Of a stretch of 64,000 nt of DNA, positions 20,674 through 30,522 are shown piece by piece. Made by a program: the position numbers and the translations under genes. This stretch comes from Acinetobacter populi. GTDB lineage: Bacteria; Pseudomonadota; Gammaproteobacteria; Pseudomonadales; Moraxellaceae. The stretch lies in NCBI RefSeq assembly GCF_002174125.1, contig NZ_NEXX01000003.1:261749-325748 (forward strand), in the 5' to 3' direction. Under the pieces are notes generated by a model. The model worked only from the letters and a program-made list of their open reading frames with translations. It ran no database searches and had not been told where the DNA came from. Numbering within the stretch: position 1 is the first letter of the stretch; every line of letters starts with the position of its first letter.

Positions 20674-21612
20674 ATGACAAATCTTTTATCATTAAAAACA
20701 TCGCCTTATACTCACTTTATGCAGGAAGCAACAGTTGAACTCCCCAATCAACAAAAGCTGCATGTGGAAATAGGCGGTGATCCAGCCAATCCAACTATTT
20801 TGCTGATTATGGGCTTAGGTGCACAATTATTATTCTGGCCCGATGCATTTTGTAAACAACTGATTGATGCTGGTTTTCAGGTCATTCGTTTTGATAACCG
20901 TGATATTGGTTTATCCAGCAAAATTAAAAAAAAGGGCAAAAGGTTAAATACCATTAAAATGATGGGCCGCTTTAGCTTTGGTTTGAGTAATGAGGGTGCA
21001 CCCTATAATCTGTATGATATGGCAGAAGATGCAAAGCTTTTACTGGACGTGCTGCAATTAAGTAAAGTTCATGTGATTGGCGCATCAATGGGCGGTATGA
21101 TTGCACAAATTTTGGCAGCGCAATATCCTGAAAAAGTTGATCGTCTTGGTTTATTGTTTACCAGCAACAATCAGCGTTTTTTACCGCCACCTTTTCCCAA
21201 ACAATTATTTAGCCTGATTGGTCGCCCGGAAAATCGTGATGAAGAAAGTATCATCCGTCATTCGATCAAAGTCTTTAATACAATTGGTTCGCCAGGTTTT
21301 GTTAATCAAATCGAAACCGCACAAACTGCACGTAAACTCTATCAGCGCAGCTATTATCCTACAGGAATCTTACAACAATTTTTGGCAATTCTTTGTACAG
21401 GGTCACTTTTACATCTTGACAAACAAATTCAACAGCCTACGATAGTCGTGCATGGTAGTCGTGATCGGTTATTGCCACCTGCTCATGGTAAAGCGGTTGC
21501 AAAAGCGATCAAAAATGCAAAATTTGAACTGGTAGAAGGCATGGGACATGATATTCAGCCCTATTTTATTCCCAAACTGGTTCAAACCTTTGTACAATAT
21601 TTTAATCATTGA
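20674..21612 (+). CDS. estB: Alpha/beta-hydrolase esterase of the rub cluster
   Basis: This 312-residue alpha/beta-fold hydrolase occupies the place of the esterase gene estB in Acinetobacter ADP1. The nucleophile elbow is GASMGG, the oxyanion region is MGLGAQLLFW, the acid is in HGSRDRLLPP and the catalytic His in GMGHDIQP. The DNRDIGLS segment is typical of the family. I chose the ATG at 20674, which has an AGGA ribosome binding site; two earlier ATGs at 20647 and 20650 lie inside the upstream inverted repeat and lack one. It ends 14 bases before oxyR. The natural substrate is unknown. Confidence 0.88.
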   Translation: MTNLLSLKTSPYTHFMQEATVELPNQQKLHVEIGGDPANPTILLIMGLGAQLLFWPDAFCKQLIDAGFQVIRFDNRDIGLSSKIKKKGKRLNTIKMMGRFSFGLSNEGAPYNLYDMAEDAKLLLDVLQLSKVHVIGASMGGMIAQILAAQYPEKVDRLGLLFTSNNQRFLPPPFPKQLFSLIGRPENRDEESIIRHSIKVFNTIGSPGFVNQIETAQTARKLYQRSYYPTGILQQFLAILCTGSLLHLDKQIQQPTIVVHGSRDRLLPPAHGKAVAKAIKNAKFELVEGMGHDIQPYFIPKLVQTFVQYFNH

Positions 21613-21626
21613 TTTCCTAGGACATT

Positions 21627-22562
21627 ATGGCCGCTTTACCTTCACTTCGTCAGCTTTCCTATCTGGTAACCTTATCTGAGACTTTGCATTTTACCGAAGC
21701 TGCACGTCGTTCATTTGTCACTCAATCCACTCTATCCGGTGGGATTATGGAATTAGAACGCCTTTTAGGAGGAGTTCTTGTAGAACGAGATCGACAAAAT
21801 GTGCGATTAACACCTTTGGGTGAACAAGTTGTCACCAGAGCACGTGTTCTTTTGGCAGATGCACAGGATTTGATGCGACTCAGCCGTGAAATGAGCGAGC
21901 CTCTAACAGGTGATCTGCATCTTGGTATTATTCCAACCATTGCACCTTTTATTTTGACGCAACTTCTGACAGCGGTACAAACCCAGTTACCACGCATCAA
22001 ACTCCACCTCCATGAAGCCCAGAGTGAAAAAATTCTCGAAGGTTTGGAACATGGTAGTCTGGATATGGTGGTTCTGGCTTTGCCTTTTGATACGCATGGT
22101 TTAAAAGTCAAAGAAATTGCGACTGAAAAATTATTTATTGTATGTAATCGCAATGATAAACAGACCATTCAGGCCAAGACCATTGATGATCTGGATTTGT
22201 CCCGTTTAATTCTACTGGAAGAAGGTCATTGTTTGCGGGATCATGCCTTGAGTGTGTGTCCGATTAATGACCGTAAAAATGACTCACGGCTAAAAGCCAG
22301 TTCGTTGCCTACACTGCTAGAAATGGTACTGGCCGATCTGGGCTTTACCATGTTGCCGGAAATTGCCATTCAAAATGCAAATCTGATGTCACATGAAAAA
22401 CTGCTGATTCATCCAATCAAGAATCCACCAGAACGAACGCTTGCTTTAATTACCCGTAAAAGCACGCCATTACAAACCGAATTTGATTTATTACAACAAA
22501 TTCTTGTGACCATCAGTCAAACGATTTTATCTGAAAATGCCAAATATCTGGATAAGCAATAA
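21627..22562 (+). CDS. oxyR: Peroxide-responsive LysR-type regulator OxyR
   Basis: OxyR senses H2O2 through a disulfide and activates catalase, peroxidase and related genes. The 311-residue protein has an N-terminal winged HTH (FTEAARRSFVTQSTLSGGI) and a LysR effector domain. The redox cysteines are C202 and C211 in LEEGHCLRDH and SVCP, with the same 9-residue spacing as C199 and C208 of E. coli OxyR. It is the last gene of the rubA-rubB-estB-oxyR cluster and is followed by a bidirectional terminator. Confidence 0.95.
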   Translation: MAALPSLRQLSYLVTLSETLHFTEAARRSFVTQSTLSGGIMELERLLGGVLVERDRQNVRLTPLGEQVVTRARVLLADAQDLMRLSREMSEPLTGDLHLGIIPTIAPFILTQLLTAVQTQLPRIKLHLHEAQSEKILEGLEHGSLDMVVLALPFDTHGLKVKEIATEKLFIVCNRNDKQTIQAKTIDDLDLSRLILLEEGHCLRDHALSVCPINDRKNDSRLKASSLPTLLEMVLADLGFTMLPEIAIQNANLMSHEKLLIHPIKNPPERTLALITRKSTPLQTEFDLLQQILVTISQTILSENAKYLDKQ

Positions 22563-22626
22563 GTTGCGTATAACTGATATTTACTAATTCAGCTTAATCA
22601 ACAAACAATTGATGAAGCAAAAATTT

Positions 22627-22668
22627 AAAGCCAGACCCTATCATTTTGATTAGTGTCTGGCTTTTTTA
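22627..22668. terminator. Bidirectional intrinsic terminator
   Basis: A 10-bp perfect stem (AAAGCCAGAC at 22627-22636 with 22655-22664) ends in a T run on the plus strand and in A+T-rich sequence on the other. It separates oxyR from the convergent SGNH hydrolase gene, whose stop codon overlaps its right edge. Confidence 0.85.
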
Positions 22669-23391
22669 ATTAAGCTTCGATGAAGACATTGCTTTGATTA
22701 TATTTGCGACCTGCTCTCCCCAAAAGGCATAAATTTCCTTACCGGGATGAAATCCATCACGGGCCATAGGCAGATTGAGTGCTTGCAATGTTTTAATATC
22801 ATTTTCAATCCATCTGAATTGATCCTGTAAAGCCAAATATTTTTTTAATGATTGATTCATCTGCTTGGCATACTTTCCCAGTAACCAAGCCAAAGGATTC
22901 GGTAAAGCAGAAAAATGCTGCATCGGCGGTACACTAAAGACGATAATCACTTTAGGTTGAAAGCGGTTTTGTAATTGGGTAAATAGCTGTTGCTGTTGTT
23001 TTAACCATTTTTTTGTTGAGATCAATTGCGTCACATCATTGACACCGACTGATGTCACAATCACATCATAATTGCGTGAATCCAATTGTTGTAGATCACG
23101 CAATACCTGTTTACTGGTATGCCCAGTCTGCGCCTGCAATTTCCAACTGATACAATATTCATTTTCCAAATTTGTAAGAATTGCACCAGAGAGTGCCTGT
23201 TTTTGAGTGTCAACCCCAACACCTGCCGCCGCTGAATCGCCTAAAATAAGAAGTGATAAGGGCAAGCCCTGTCCACTGATCCCTTCACGCTCGCCACTCG
23301 GCTCTGCAAGCCTTGGAATACTCTTTCGGACTTTAAACCCTTGCAGCATGATAATGGGTAATAAAGCAAACGTTGTGAATCTTAACCACAT
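22666..23391 (-). CDS. SGNH/GDSL-type hydrolase
   Basis: This 241-residue lipase/esterase-like enzyme belongs to the SGNH superfamily. Block I is LILGDSAAAGVG (Ser at about residue 53), the Asn block is SVGVNDVTQ, and the catalytic Asp/His pair is in DGFHPG near residue 213. A hydrophobic N-terminus (residues 3-17) suggests a membrane anchor or uncleaved signal. A strong GGGGG ribosome binding site precedes the ATG. The substrate cannot be deduced; TesA-like thioesterases, acetylesterases and phospholipases all share this fold. Confidence 0.85.
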   Translation of the reverse strand: MWLRFTTFALLPIIMLQGFKVRKSIPRLAEPSGEREGISGQGLPLSLLILGDSAAAGVGVDTQKQALSGAILTNLENEYCISWKLQAQTGHTSKQVLRDLQQLDSRNYDVIVTSVGVNDVTQLISTKKWLKQQQQLFTQLQNRFQPKVIIVFSVPPMQHFSALPNPLAWLLGKYAKQMNQSLKKYLALQDQFRWIENDIKTLQALNLPMARDGFHPGKEIYAFWGEQVANIIKAMSSSKLN

Positions 23392-23471
23392 TGTTATCCC
23401 CCTGTTTTGGCTGGGTTAAAGTTTATAAAATCAAAAATAATGGGGCATATGACAATACCCCAAAACCTTAT

Positions 23472-25496
<2,025 letters not shown>

Positions 25497-25562
25497 TTAA
25501 ACTCCTTAGCTGGCAAATACAATTGCTGGCAAATTTTTGCGATCATAAATTCATCATACAGC

Positions 25563-25586
25563 AAACTATGCAATATGTTGCATAAT
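25563..25586. promoter_or_regulatory. Putative PadR operator, copy 1
   Basis: The palindromic core TATGCAATATGTTGCATA (25567-25584) has 7-bp arms around a 4-base centre. The whole 24-base segment, including flanks, is identical to copy 2. It lies about 67 bases upstream of the fadH start codon. Confidence 0.75.
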
Positions 25587-25615
25587 CTTTAGAAGGTGTT
25601 ATAAACGATAGAAAT

Positions 25616-25639
25616 AAACTATGCAATATGTTGCATAAT
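25616..25639. promoter_or_regulatory. Putative PadR operator, copy 2
   Basis: This is the second identical 24-base copy, offset 53 bases from copy 1, about five helical turns, so both face the same side of the DNA. It lies about 42 bases upstream of the padR-type gene. ATGCA/TGCAT half-sites are typical of PadR-family operators. Confidence 0.75.
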
Positions 25640-25680
25640 AATTTACAATTAAAATAGATAAAACGGAGTACTAATATCTT

Positions 25681-26232
25681 ATGTCCTTATCCCATGTTCT
25701 TTTGACCAGTTTATTAGAAAAACCAAGTACTGGTATTGCTTTGGCACGTCGCTTTGATCGTTCGATGGGATTTTTCTGGCATGCCACCCATCAGCAAATC
25801 TATCGCGAATTGGGACAAATGCAGAACAAAGGATGGATTAGTACCATTGAAACCGAAGATACAGATTCCCGCAAAAAAACCTATCAGGTTGAAGACATTG
25901 GCAAGCAGGAACTGTATCAATGGATCTTACAGGAAAGCCAGCCCGCAAAATTTCGTGATGAATTAATGGTAAAATTACGTGCCGAAGCACAATTGGGTGG
26001 AGATTTAATCTTACCTGAATTAAAAAGACATTTGACTTTGCATCGCACGCAACACGATTTATATAAAAATATTTTTGCAAAAGATCAGCAAAAGCAATCT
26101 AATGGTCAGACACGTACCGTAATGATTCAGCAAAAAATTCTCGAACTTGGTATCCAACTAGAGGCTGGCTGGATCGTCTGGATTGAAGAAATGATAGATA
26201 TTTTGCAACAAGATCACGACTCAAAGGAATAA
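25681..26232 (+). CDS. PadR-family transcriptional regulator
   Basis: This 183-residue protein has an N-terminal winged-helix PadR domain (HVLLTSLLEKPSTGIALARRF, with the recognition segment QQIYRELGQMQNKGWI and a DSRKKTYQV wing) and a C-terminal helical dimerisation domain. It probably represses itself and the divergent fadH through the twin palindromes in front of it. An alpha/beta hydrolase gene starts four bases after its stop and is surely co-transcribed. Its ligand is unknown; an acyl-CoA or aromatic acid would be plausible from context and family. Confidence 0.88.
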   Translation: MSLSHVLLTSLLEKPSTGIALARRFDRSMGFFWHATHQQIYRELGQMQNKGWISTIETEDTDSRKKTYQVEDIGKQELYQWILQESQPAKFRDELMVKLRAEAQLGGDLILPELKRHLTLHRTQHDLYKNIFAKDQQKQSNGQTRTVMIQQKILELGIQLEAGWIVWIEEMIDILQQDHDSKE

Positions 26233-26236
26233 TTGA

Positions 26237-27142
26237 ATGCCACACTATCTCATGCCTGATCAGGAATCACTCTATGTCCGCCAAATCGGAACAGGTGAAC
26301 CTGTGCTCATTTTATCCGGTCTGGGCATGAGTAGCTGGCAATGGTTACCGTTTATTCTGCCAAGTTTAAAATCACGATCCTTTATTATTCCTGACTTTCG
26401 CGGTTTTGGGGGTTCAAGACATTGTAAAATTCCATCTGCCCTAAATGCCATTGATAGTCACTGGCAAGATATACATGCACTTTTACAACAGCTTAATATC
26501 GGGGAAATTGATGTTATTGGCTATTCCATGGGCGCAACGACAACAATGCATGGTTTAAAATATGGTCAGTTTAATCAATATATCAAACGCTATTTACATA
26601 TTGATCAAAGTGCAAAAATCAAGAATGATGAATCATGGCATTTTGGTTTATTGGGCGAGCAACAGCAGCAGCTTTTACAATTAATGCTTAAAATTTCTGG
26701 TCTGGTGGAGCCTTATCAACACTATTCATCTATTGCCAATTTACCAAAAGATATACAAATTCAACTGCTAAACTTATGGCTGGAATTTATGCAATTGCAA
26801 AATCCACATTCGCCATTGACTGCATTACTGGGTAAATTGCCTTTGAATAAAGTCCAATCTCACCTTATGCCATTACAATCGTTGCAATATATTCTCTGGT
26901 ATCTGCACACCTATCTTGAACATGATGAAGACTATCGTGATGCCATTGCAAGCCTAGATAAACCCACACATTTTATTATTGGGAAACAATCTTCTTTATA
27001 TGGGTATCATGGACAACTGGAAATTGCCCAACAACTCGATGATGCAACCATTCATCTTATGGACAAATCCGGACATGTGCCATTAATGTCAGAACCAGTG
27101 AAATTTGGTAAAATTTTAAATGAATTTTTACGTGCCTCATGA
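26237..27142 (+). CDS. Alpha/beta hydrolase in the PadR operon
   Basis: This 301-residue alpha/beta-fold hydrolase has an HG-like turn (LSGLGMSSWQW), a nucleophile elbow GYSMGA and a C-terminal catalytic His in KSGHVPLM. The acidic residue is not obvious. Only four bases separate it from the PadR gene. The context (divergent fadH) hints at a role in fatty-acid or thioester metabolism, but this is inference. It carries a short palindrome downstream at 27202-27220 (CCAAAGT and ACTTTGG) that may terminate the transcript before the CRISPR array. Confidence 0.8.
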   Translation: MPHYLMPDQESLYVRQIGTGEPVLILSGLGMSSWQWLPFILPSLKSRSFIIPDFRGFGGSRHCKIPSALNAIDSHWQDIHALLQQLNIGEIDVIGYSMGATTTMHGLKYGQFNQYIKRYLHIDQSAKIKNDESWHFGLLGEQQQQLLQLMLKISGLVEPYQHYSSIANLPKDIQIQLLNLWLEFMQLQNPHSPLTALLGKLPLNKVQSHLMPLQSLQYILWYLHTYLEHDEDYRDAIASLDKPTHFIIGKQSSLYGYHGQLEIAQQLDDATIHLMDKSGHVPLMSEPVKFGKILNEFLRAS

Positions 27143-27280
27143 CCCTAAAAACCCAATTTTTTTAACACTCATTTATATCTTGTTTAATCAAAACCTTAGA
27201 GCCAAAGTTTAAGACTTTGGTATTTTATCAATTTTTGCCCTAATACTTTAAAATTGCTTAGCTTTTTTTAAAAATTTTAA
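27143..27280 (+). promoter_or_regulatory. Presumed CRISPR leader
   Basis: The A+T-rich 138 bases before the first repeat, ending in a run of Ts and As, are the likely leader. The orientation is inferred from the intact first repeat on this side, the degenerate repeat at the other end, and the I-F handle CTTAGAAA at repeat 3' ends. No promoter can be assigned with confidence. Confidence 0.5.
27202..27226 (+). terminator. Weak terminator after the hydrolase gene
   Basis: A 7-bp stem (CCAAAGT at 27202-27208 with 27214-27220) has a 5-base loop and a moderately T-rich tail. It lies in the presumed CRISPR leader region. Confidence 0.5.
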
Positions 27281-27848
27281 GGTTAATGCCGCATAGGCAG
27301 CTTAGAAATTTGCAGTCGTGATATTCAACATTGCGCAAAGGGTTAATGCCGCATAGGCAGCTTAGAAAACCTACACATTGGCAACCACTACCAGAGCCAC
27401 GGTTAATGCCGCATAGGCAGCTTAGAAACATTTTTTTATCGGGGTGATTAATGAGTAATTGGTTAATGCCGCATAGGCAGCTTAGAAATCAATACTTAAT
27501 AGAAACATGTGGAATTTGATGGTTAATGCCGCATAGGCAGCTTAGAAAGAAAAACGGCTAGCAGATTTGCAAAAAGATATGGTTAATGCCGCATAGGCAG
27601 CTTAGAAATACTGCAAACAGATCCGCATAAGCTTCACGCCGGTTAATGCCGCATAGGCAGCTTAGAAAAGTCTCGCCCCAAATCGGTTGAGTTGTATTAT
27701 GGTTAATGCCGCATAGGCAGCTTAGAAACTGCGCTAACAAGTGTAGTGAATATAAAAATGGGTTAATGCCGCATAGGCAGCTTAGAAATATTGGTGCAAT
27801 TTCCAGCAATGCTTTGATTTGGTTAATGCCGCATAGGCAGCTTAATAT
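27281..27848 (+). CRISPR. Orphan CRISPR array, type I-F-like, 10 repeats and 9 spacers
   Basis: Ten 28-base repeats start at 27281 and then every 60 bases to 27821, with nine 32-base spacers, the classic I-F geometry. Repeats 1-9 are identical. The tenth keeps 24 bases and then diverges (CTTAGAAA becomes CTTAATAT), marking the leader-distal end. The stem is TGCC with GGCA around GCATA, and each repeat ends in CTTAGAAA, the type I-F crRNA handle. The first six bases, GGTTAA, differ from the common GTTCAC of I-F repeats and shorten the stem by one pair. No cas gene occurs within this window. A minus-strand reading frame through the array is an artefact of the repeats. Confidence 0.97.
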
Positions 27849-28627
27849 TATTTAAAATGATACTGCTGCATCCATGTATCAATCAATGCTACAGTTTGTG
27901 GCATAAACTGTCCCATGTCATACATATGGTCCGAACCTTTTAACTCAATATAGGTGGCGTTTTTATATTTTTTTGCTGTGGCTTTGGCTATTTTTGCCAC
28001 CACAATTTTATCATCCGTTCCGGAAATCACCAGTACTGGGGTTTGAATTGCATCGGTATCAACAGTTGCTGCTTTTTTTCGATCCAGAAACCAAAATGCC
28101 ATTTCGGCATAGACACGTCCGGATTCTGCCACCAAACTACGATAAAATTGCTGACGTAAATGTTCCGGCTGATGATTCATGCAATACTTAAAGACTCGAT
28201 CTTCAGTAGGAAACAAAGGCTTTTTCCAGAAACCCCATTGTAAATAATGCCGGTAAAATGCTGCCAACATCGTGGGATATAATGCAAAAATACCTGCCAT
28301 CGGTGCAGGTCCCAATAATACAACGCCCTTATGCCGATCCGGATGTCGGGCAGCGAGTAATTGTGCCAACAATCCGCCCAGTGAATGCCCCAGAATAATG
28401 GGTGGACTATCTAGTGATAAAAGTAACTGGCTTAAATCATCAACATAATCTGTTAGACTAACAGAGGCAACTTTTTCTGCACCTTCTGCCATCGGCAAAT
28501 CATGATACCGTAAAGTCGGGGTATGAACTGTTAAGCCCAATGCCTGCAAAGCAGGGACAAAATCCCCCCACGAATCCCCTGTACACCATGTTCCATGAAT
28601 TAAAATAATATGTTGTTTTGCCGACAT
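27848..28627 (-). CDS. Alpha/beta hydrolase
   Basis: This 259-residue alpha/beta-fold hydrolase has the oxyanion turn HGTWCTGDSW, nucleophile elbow GHSLGG, acid in SGTDDKIV and His in GSDHMYDM, so the catalytic triad is complete. It resembles the general esterase/lysophospholipase group; the substrate is unknown. Its stop codon (27848-27850) touches the last, degenerate CRISPR repeat, so there is no spacer DNA between the gene and the array. It is not closely similar to the hydrolase on the other side of the array, although both have the same fold. Confidence 0.85.
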   Translation of the reverse strand: MSAKQHIILIHGTWCTGDSWGDFVPALQALGLTVHTPTLRYHDLPMAEGAEKVASVSLTDYVDDLSQLLLSLDSPPIILGHSLGGLLAQLLAARHPDRHKGVVLLGPAPMAGIFALYPTMLAAFYRHYLQWGFWKKPLFPTEDRVFKYCMNHQPEHLRQQFYRSLVAESGRVYAEMAFWFLDRKKAATVDTDAIQTPVLVISGTDDKIVVAKIAKATAKKYKNATYIELKGSDHMYDMGQFMPQTVALIDTWMQQYHFK

Positions 28628-28707
28628 ACCTGTCCAACCTTATCCATTATTGCTTATGTATAGCAAAGATAGCATAAAAATCAAGCATTACAGCAGGATT
28701 AAACAGC

Positions 28708-29580
28708 CTAGTTAAAATAATTCAAGGGTAGTTTTAAATAACGAATCCCATTACTTTCAGGTTCCGGAAAGCGTCCGGCATCCATGTTGATTTGAATTGA
28801 AGGCAAAATTAATTTTGGCATATCGAGCGTGGCATCCCGTTGTTGCCGCATTGCAACAAATTGTTGTTTTTGAATCCCTTGATGAATATGAATATTATTG
28901 TTTTTCTGGGTTTTAATATCCGTCTGACAACAATACTGTTCACGCCCTTCTGGTAAATAGTCATGACATAAATACATACGCGTGGCATCAGGCAATTCAA
29001 ATAATTTTTGTACAGAATCATAAAGTTCTGCCGCACTGCCTTTTGGAAAATCACAACGGGCTGTACCATAATCCGGCATGAACAAGGTATCCCCGACAAA
29101 AACTGCATCACCAATCACATAACTTAAACATGCAGGCGTATGCCCTGGTGTGGGAATATTATAAGCAATCATTTCACCAATTTTAAATTGCTCATAATCC
29201 TTAAACAAATAATCAAAACCATGATGTGTTTTTAGGCGTGCCAAATCGACATGATAAATTTCGGCAAAAGTTTCTTGTACCACAGCAATGTTATGACTCA
29301 TGGCAATTTGACCGCCCAATTTAGATTTTAAATATTGTGAGGCAGTGAGATGGTCGGCATGCACATGGGTTTCCAGAATCCATTGCACGTTCAGCTTTTT
29401 GGCATGAATAAAAGCAATCATCTCATCAGCATGCGTGGTTTTTGTAGTTGCCGATGCAGCATCATAATTTAAAACACTGTCGATAATGGCACAGTATTGG
29501 CTTACCGGATCAATCACCACATAGCTATAGGTATTGGTGTCCTCATCAAAAAAATCTTTCACAATCGGCTGTGCATACAT
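28708..29580 (-). CDS. Metallo-beta-lactamase-fold hydrolase, persulfide dioxygenase-like (Blh)
   Basis: This 290-residue MBL-fold protein is of the ETHE1/Blh type, which oxidises glutathione persulfide to sulfite. The metal motif is THVHADH at residues 71-77, followed by TPGHTPACLSY, FVGDTLF, the GTARCDFPKGSA segment and LCHDY. The start at 29580 has a GAGGG ribosome binding site and sits just after the stop of the upstream channel gene; the in-frame ATG at 29607 lies inside that gene and is less likely. The neighbouring YeeE/YedE pair and ArsR-type sensor form a sulfur-detoxification module known from BigR-regulated operons. Confidence 0.87.
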   Translation of the reverse strand: MYAQPIVKDFFDEDTNTYSYVVIDPVSQYCAIIDSVLNYDAASATTKTTHADEMIAFIHAKKLNVQWILETHVHADHLTASQYLKSKLGGQIAMSHNIAVVQETFAEIYHVDLARLKTHHGFDYLFKDYEQFKIGEMIAYNIPTPGHTPACLSYVIGDAVFVGDTLFMPDYGTARCDFPKGSAAELYDSVQKLFELPDATRMYLCHDYLPEGREQYCCQTDIKTQKNNNIHIHQGIQKQQFVAMRQQRDATLDMPKLILPSIQINMDAGRFPEPESNGIRYLKLPLNYFN

Positions 29581-29581
29581 A

Positions 29582-30001
29582 TTATTGCCCTCTTGCAATA
29601 CGGGCATACAATCGCATACCTATCAGCATTGCAATAATAAAATATAAAGATTGAAAATGGCCTAAGCCAATCAAAGTCAGAGCTGGTGCAGGACAAATAC
29701 CCGCAATTCCCCAACCAATGCCAAACAAGGCACTCCCCACCAGTAATTTTTTATCGATATTTTGCTTGTCGGGTAACTGTATTTTCTCATTAAAGCATGT
29801 TTTGGCTTGCGGGTTTCTTACCACTTTTTGAAAAGGGATAAAAGCAATTAGAATTGCGCCTGCCATAACGAATGCCAGACTCGCATCCCAATCACCCAAA
29901 ATATCTAGAAAATTTAATACTTTCTCAGGATTAGACATACCTGAAATCATTAAGCCTAAAGCAAATATCGCTCCGAAGATAAACGCTGCGAAATTTTTCA
30001 T
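29582..30001 (-). CDS. YeeE/YedE-type sulfur transporter half (DUF6691-like)
   Basis: This 139-residue inner-membrane protein has about four hydrophobic helices and the motif GWGIAGICPAPAL, the cysteine-containing signature of the second half of YeeE/YedE (TsuA-like) transporters. Together with the preceding gene it likely forms a two-subunit channel for thiosulfate, sulfite or persulfide species (PmpA/PmpB type). It overlaps nothing but lies three bases after its partner and one base before the dioxygenase start, a tight three-gene operon. Confidence 0.85.
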   Translation of the reverse strand: MKNFAAFIFGAIFALGLMISGMSNPEKVLNFLDILGDWDASLAFVMAGAILIAFIPFQKVVRNPQAKTCFNEKIQLPDKQNIDKKLLVGSALFGIGWGIAGICPAPALTLIGLGHFQSLYFIIAMLIGMRLYARIARGQ

Positions 30002-30004
30002 GCA

Positions 30005-30418
30005 TTATCCCCCTATCACATGGCGTATCACAAACACAGTGATAAACCCAAATAGCATAAAGCTTAATGTTGCGACCATCGAACGTTTAGATAAACGGCT
30101 GATACCACAAATCCCGTGTCCACTGGTACAACCACTGCCCATTCGAGTACCTATTCCGACCAACAAGCCGGCGATAACCAATAATAAAGGTGACTGTTTG
30201 ATCTCAATATCAGGCGTGATAAACATGCGGTAAAAAAATGGTGTAATCAATAAGCCCATTAAAAAATATAAAGCAGGCGTGGTGAAAATTGTTTGTTTAT
30301 CGAGAACCTGAGCAATGAGTCCACTAATCCCTGCAATTCGCCCATTTACATATAAATAGCCCACGACACTTAAACCAAGCATCGTACCGCCAATGAATGC
30401 CAGCAGGAAATCATGCAT
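30005..30418 (-). CDS. YeeE/YedE-type sulfur transporter half
   Basis: This 137-residue membrane protein carries the family signature GSGCTSGHGICG, with conserved cysteines that relay sulfur species in the TsuA structure, and about four transmembrane helices. It is the first gene of the operon and is divergent from the BigR-like repressor gene. Full-length YeeE proteins carry both halves in one chain; here they are separate genes. Confidence 0.87.
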   Translation of the reverse strand: MHDFLLAFIGGTMLGLSVVGYLYVNGRIAGISGLIAQVLDKQTIFTTPALYFLMGLLITPFFYRMFITPDIEIKQSPLLLVIAGLLVGIGTRMGSGCTSGHGICGISRLSKRSMVATLSFMLFGFITVFVIRHVIGG

Positions 30419-30460
30419 GCTATTACTCCTTGGTTTTTATCTTTCATTTTCATTGTTACA

Positions 30461-30500
30461 ATTTTATATTAAATATTATATAATTTTATATATTAATCAA
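30461..30500. promoter_or_regulatory. A+T-rich shared promoter/operator of the sulfur module
   Basis: Between the divergent transporter and repressor genes there is an almost pure A+T tract with a perfect 10-bp palindrome ATTATATAAT and two near-identical segments (ATTTTATATTAA at 30461 and ATTTTATATATTAA at 30483) offset by 22 bases. BigR-type repressors bind A+T-rich palindromes, so this is the likely operator; the exact bases are not certain. Confidence 0.45.
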
Positions 30501-30522
30501 TGTCTATTTTAAGGGATTTGTA

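Noticed and set aside
27558..27809. Minus-strand 83-codon open frame with repeated FLSCLCGIN
   Set aside because: It lies wholly inside the CRISPR array; the repeated peptide is just the translated repeat, since 60-base periodicity keeps the frame.
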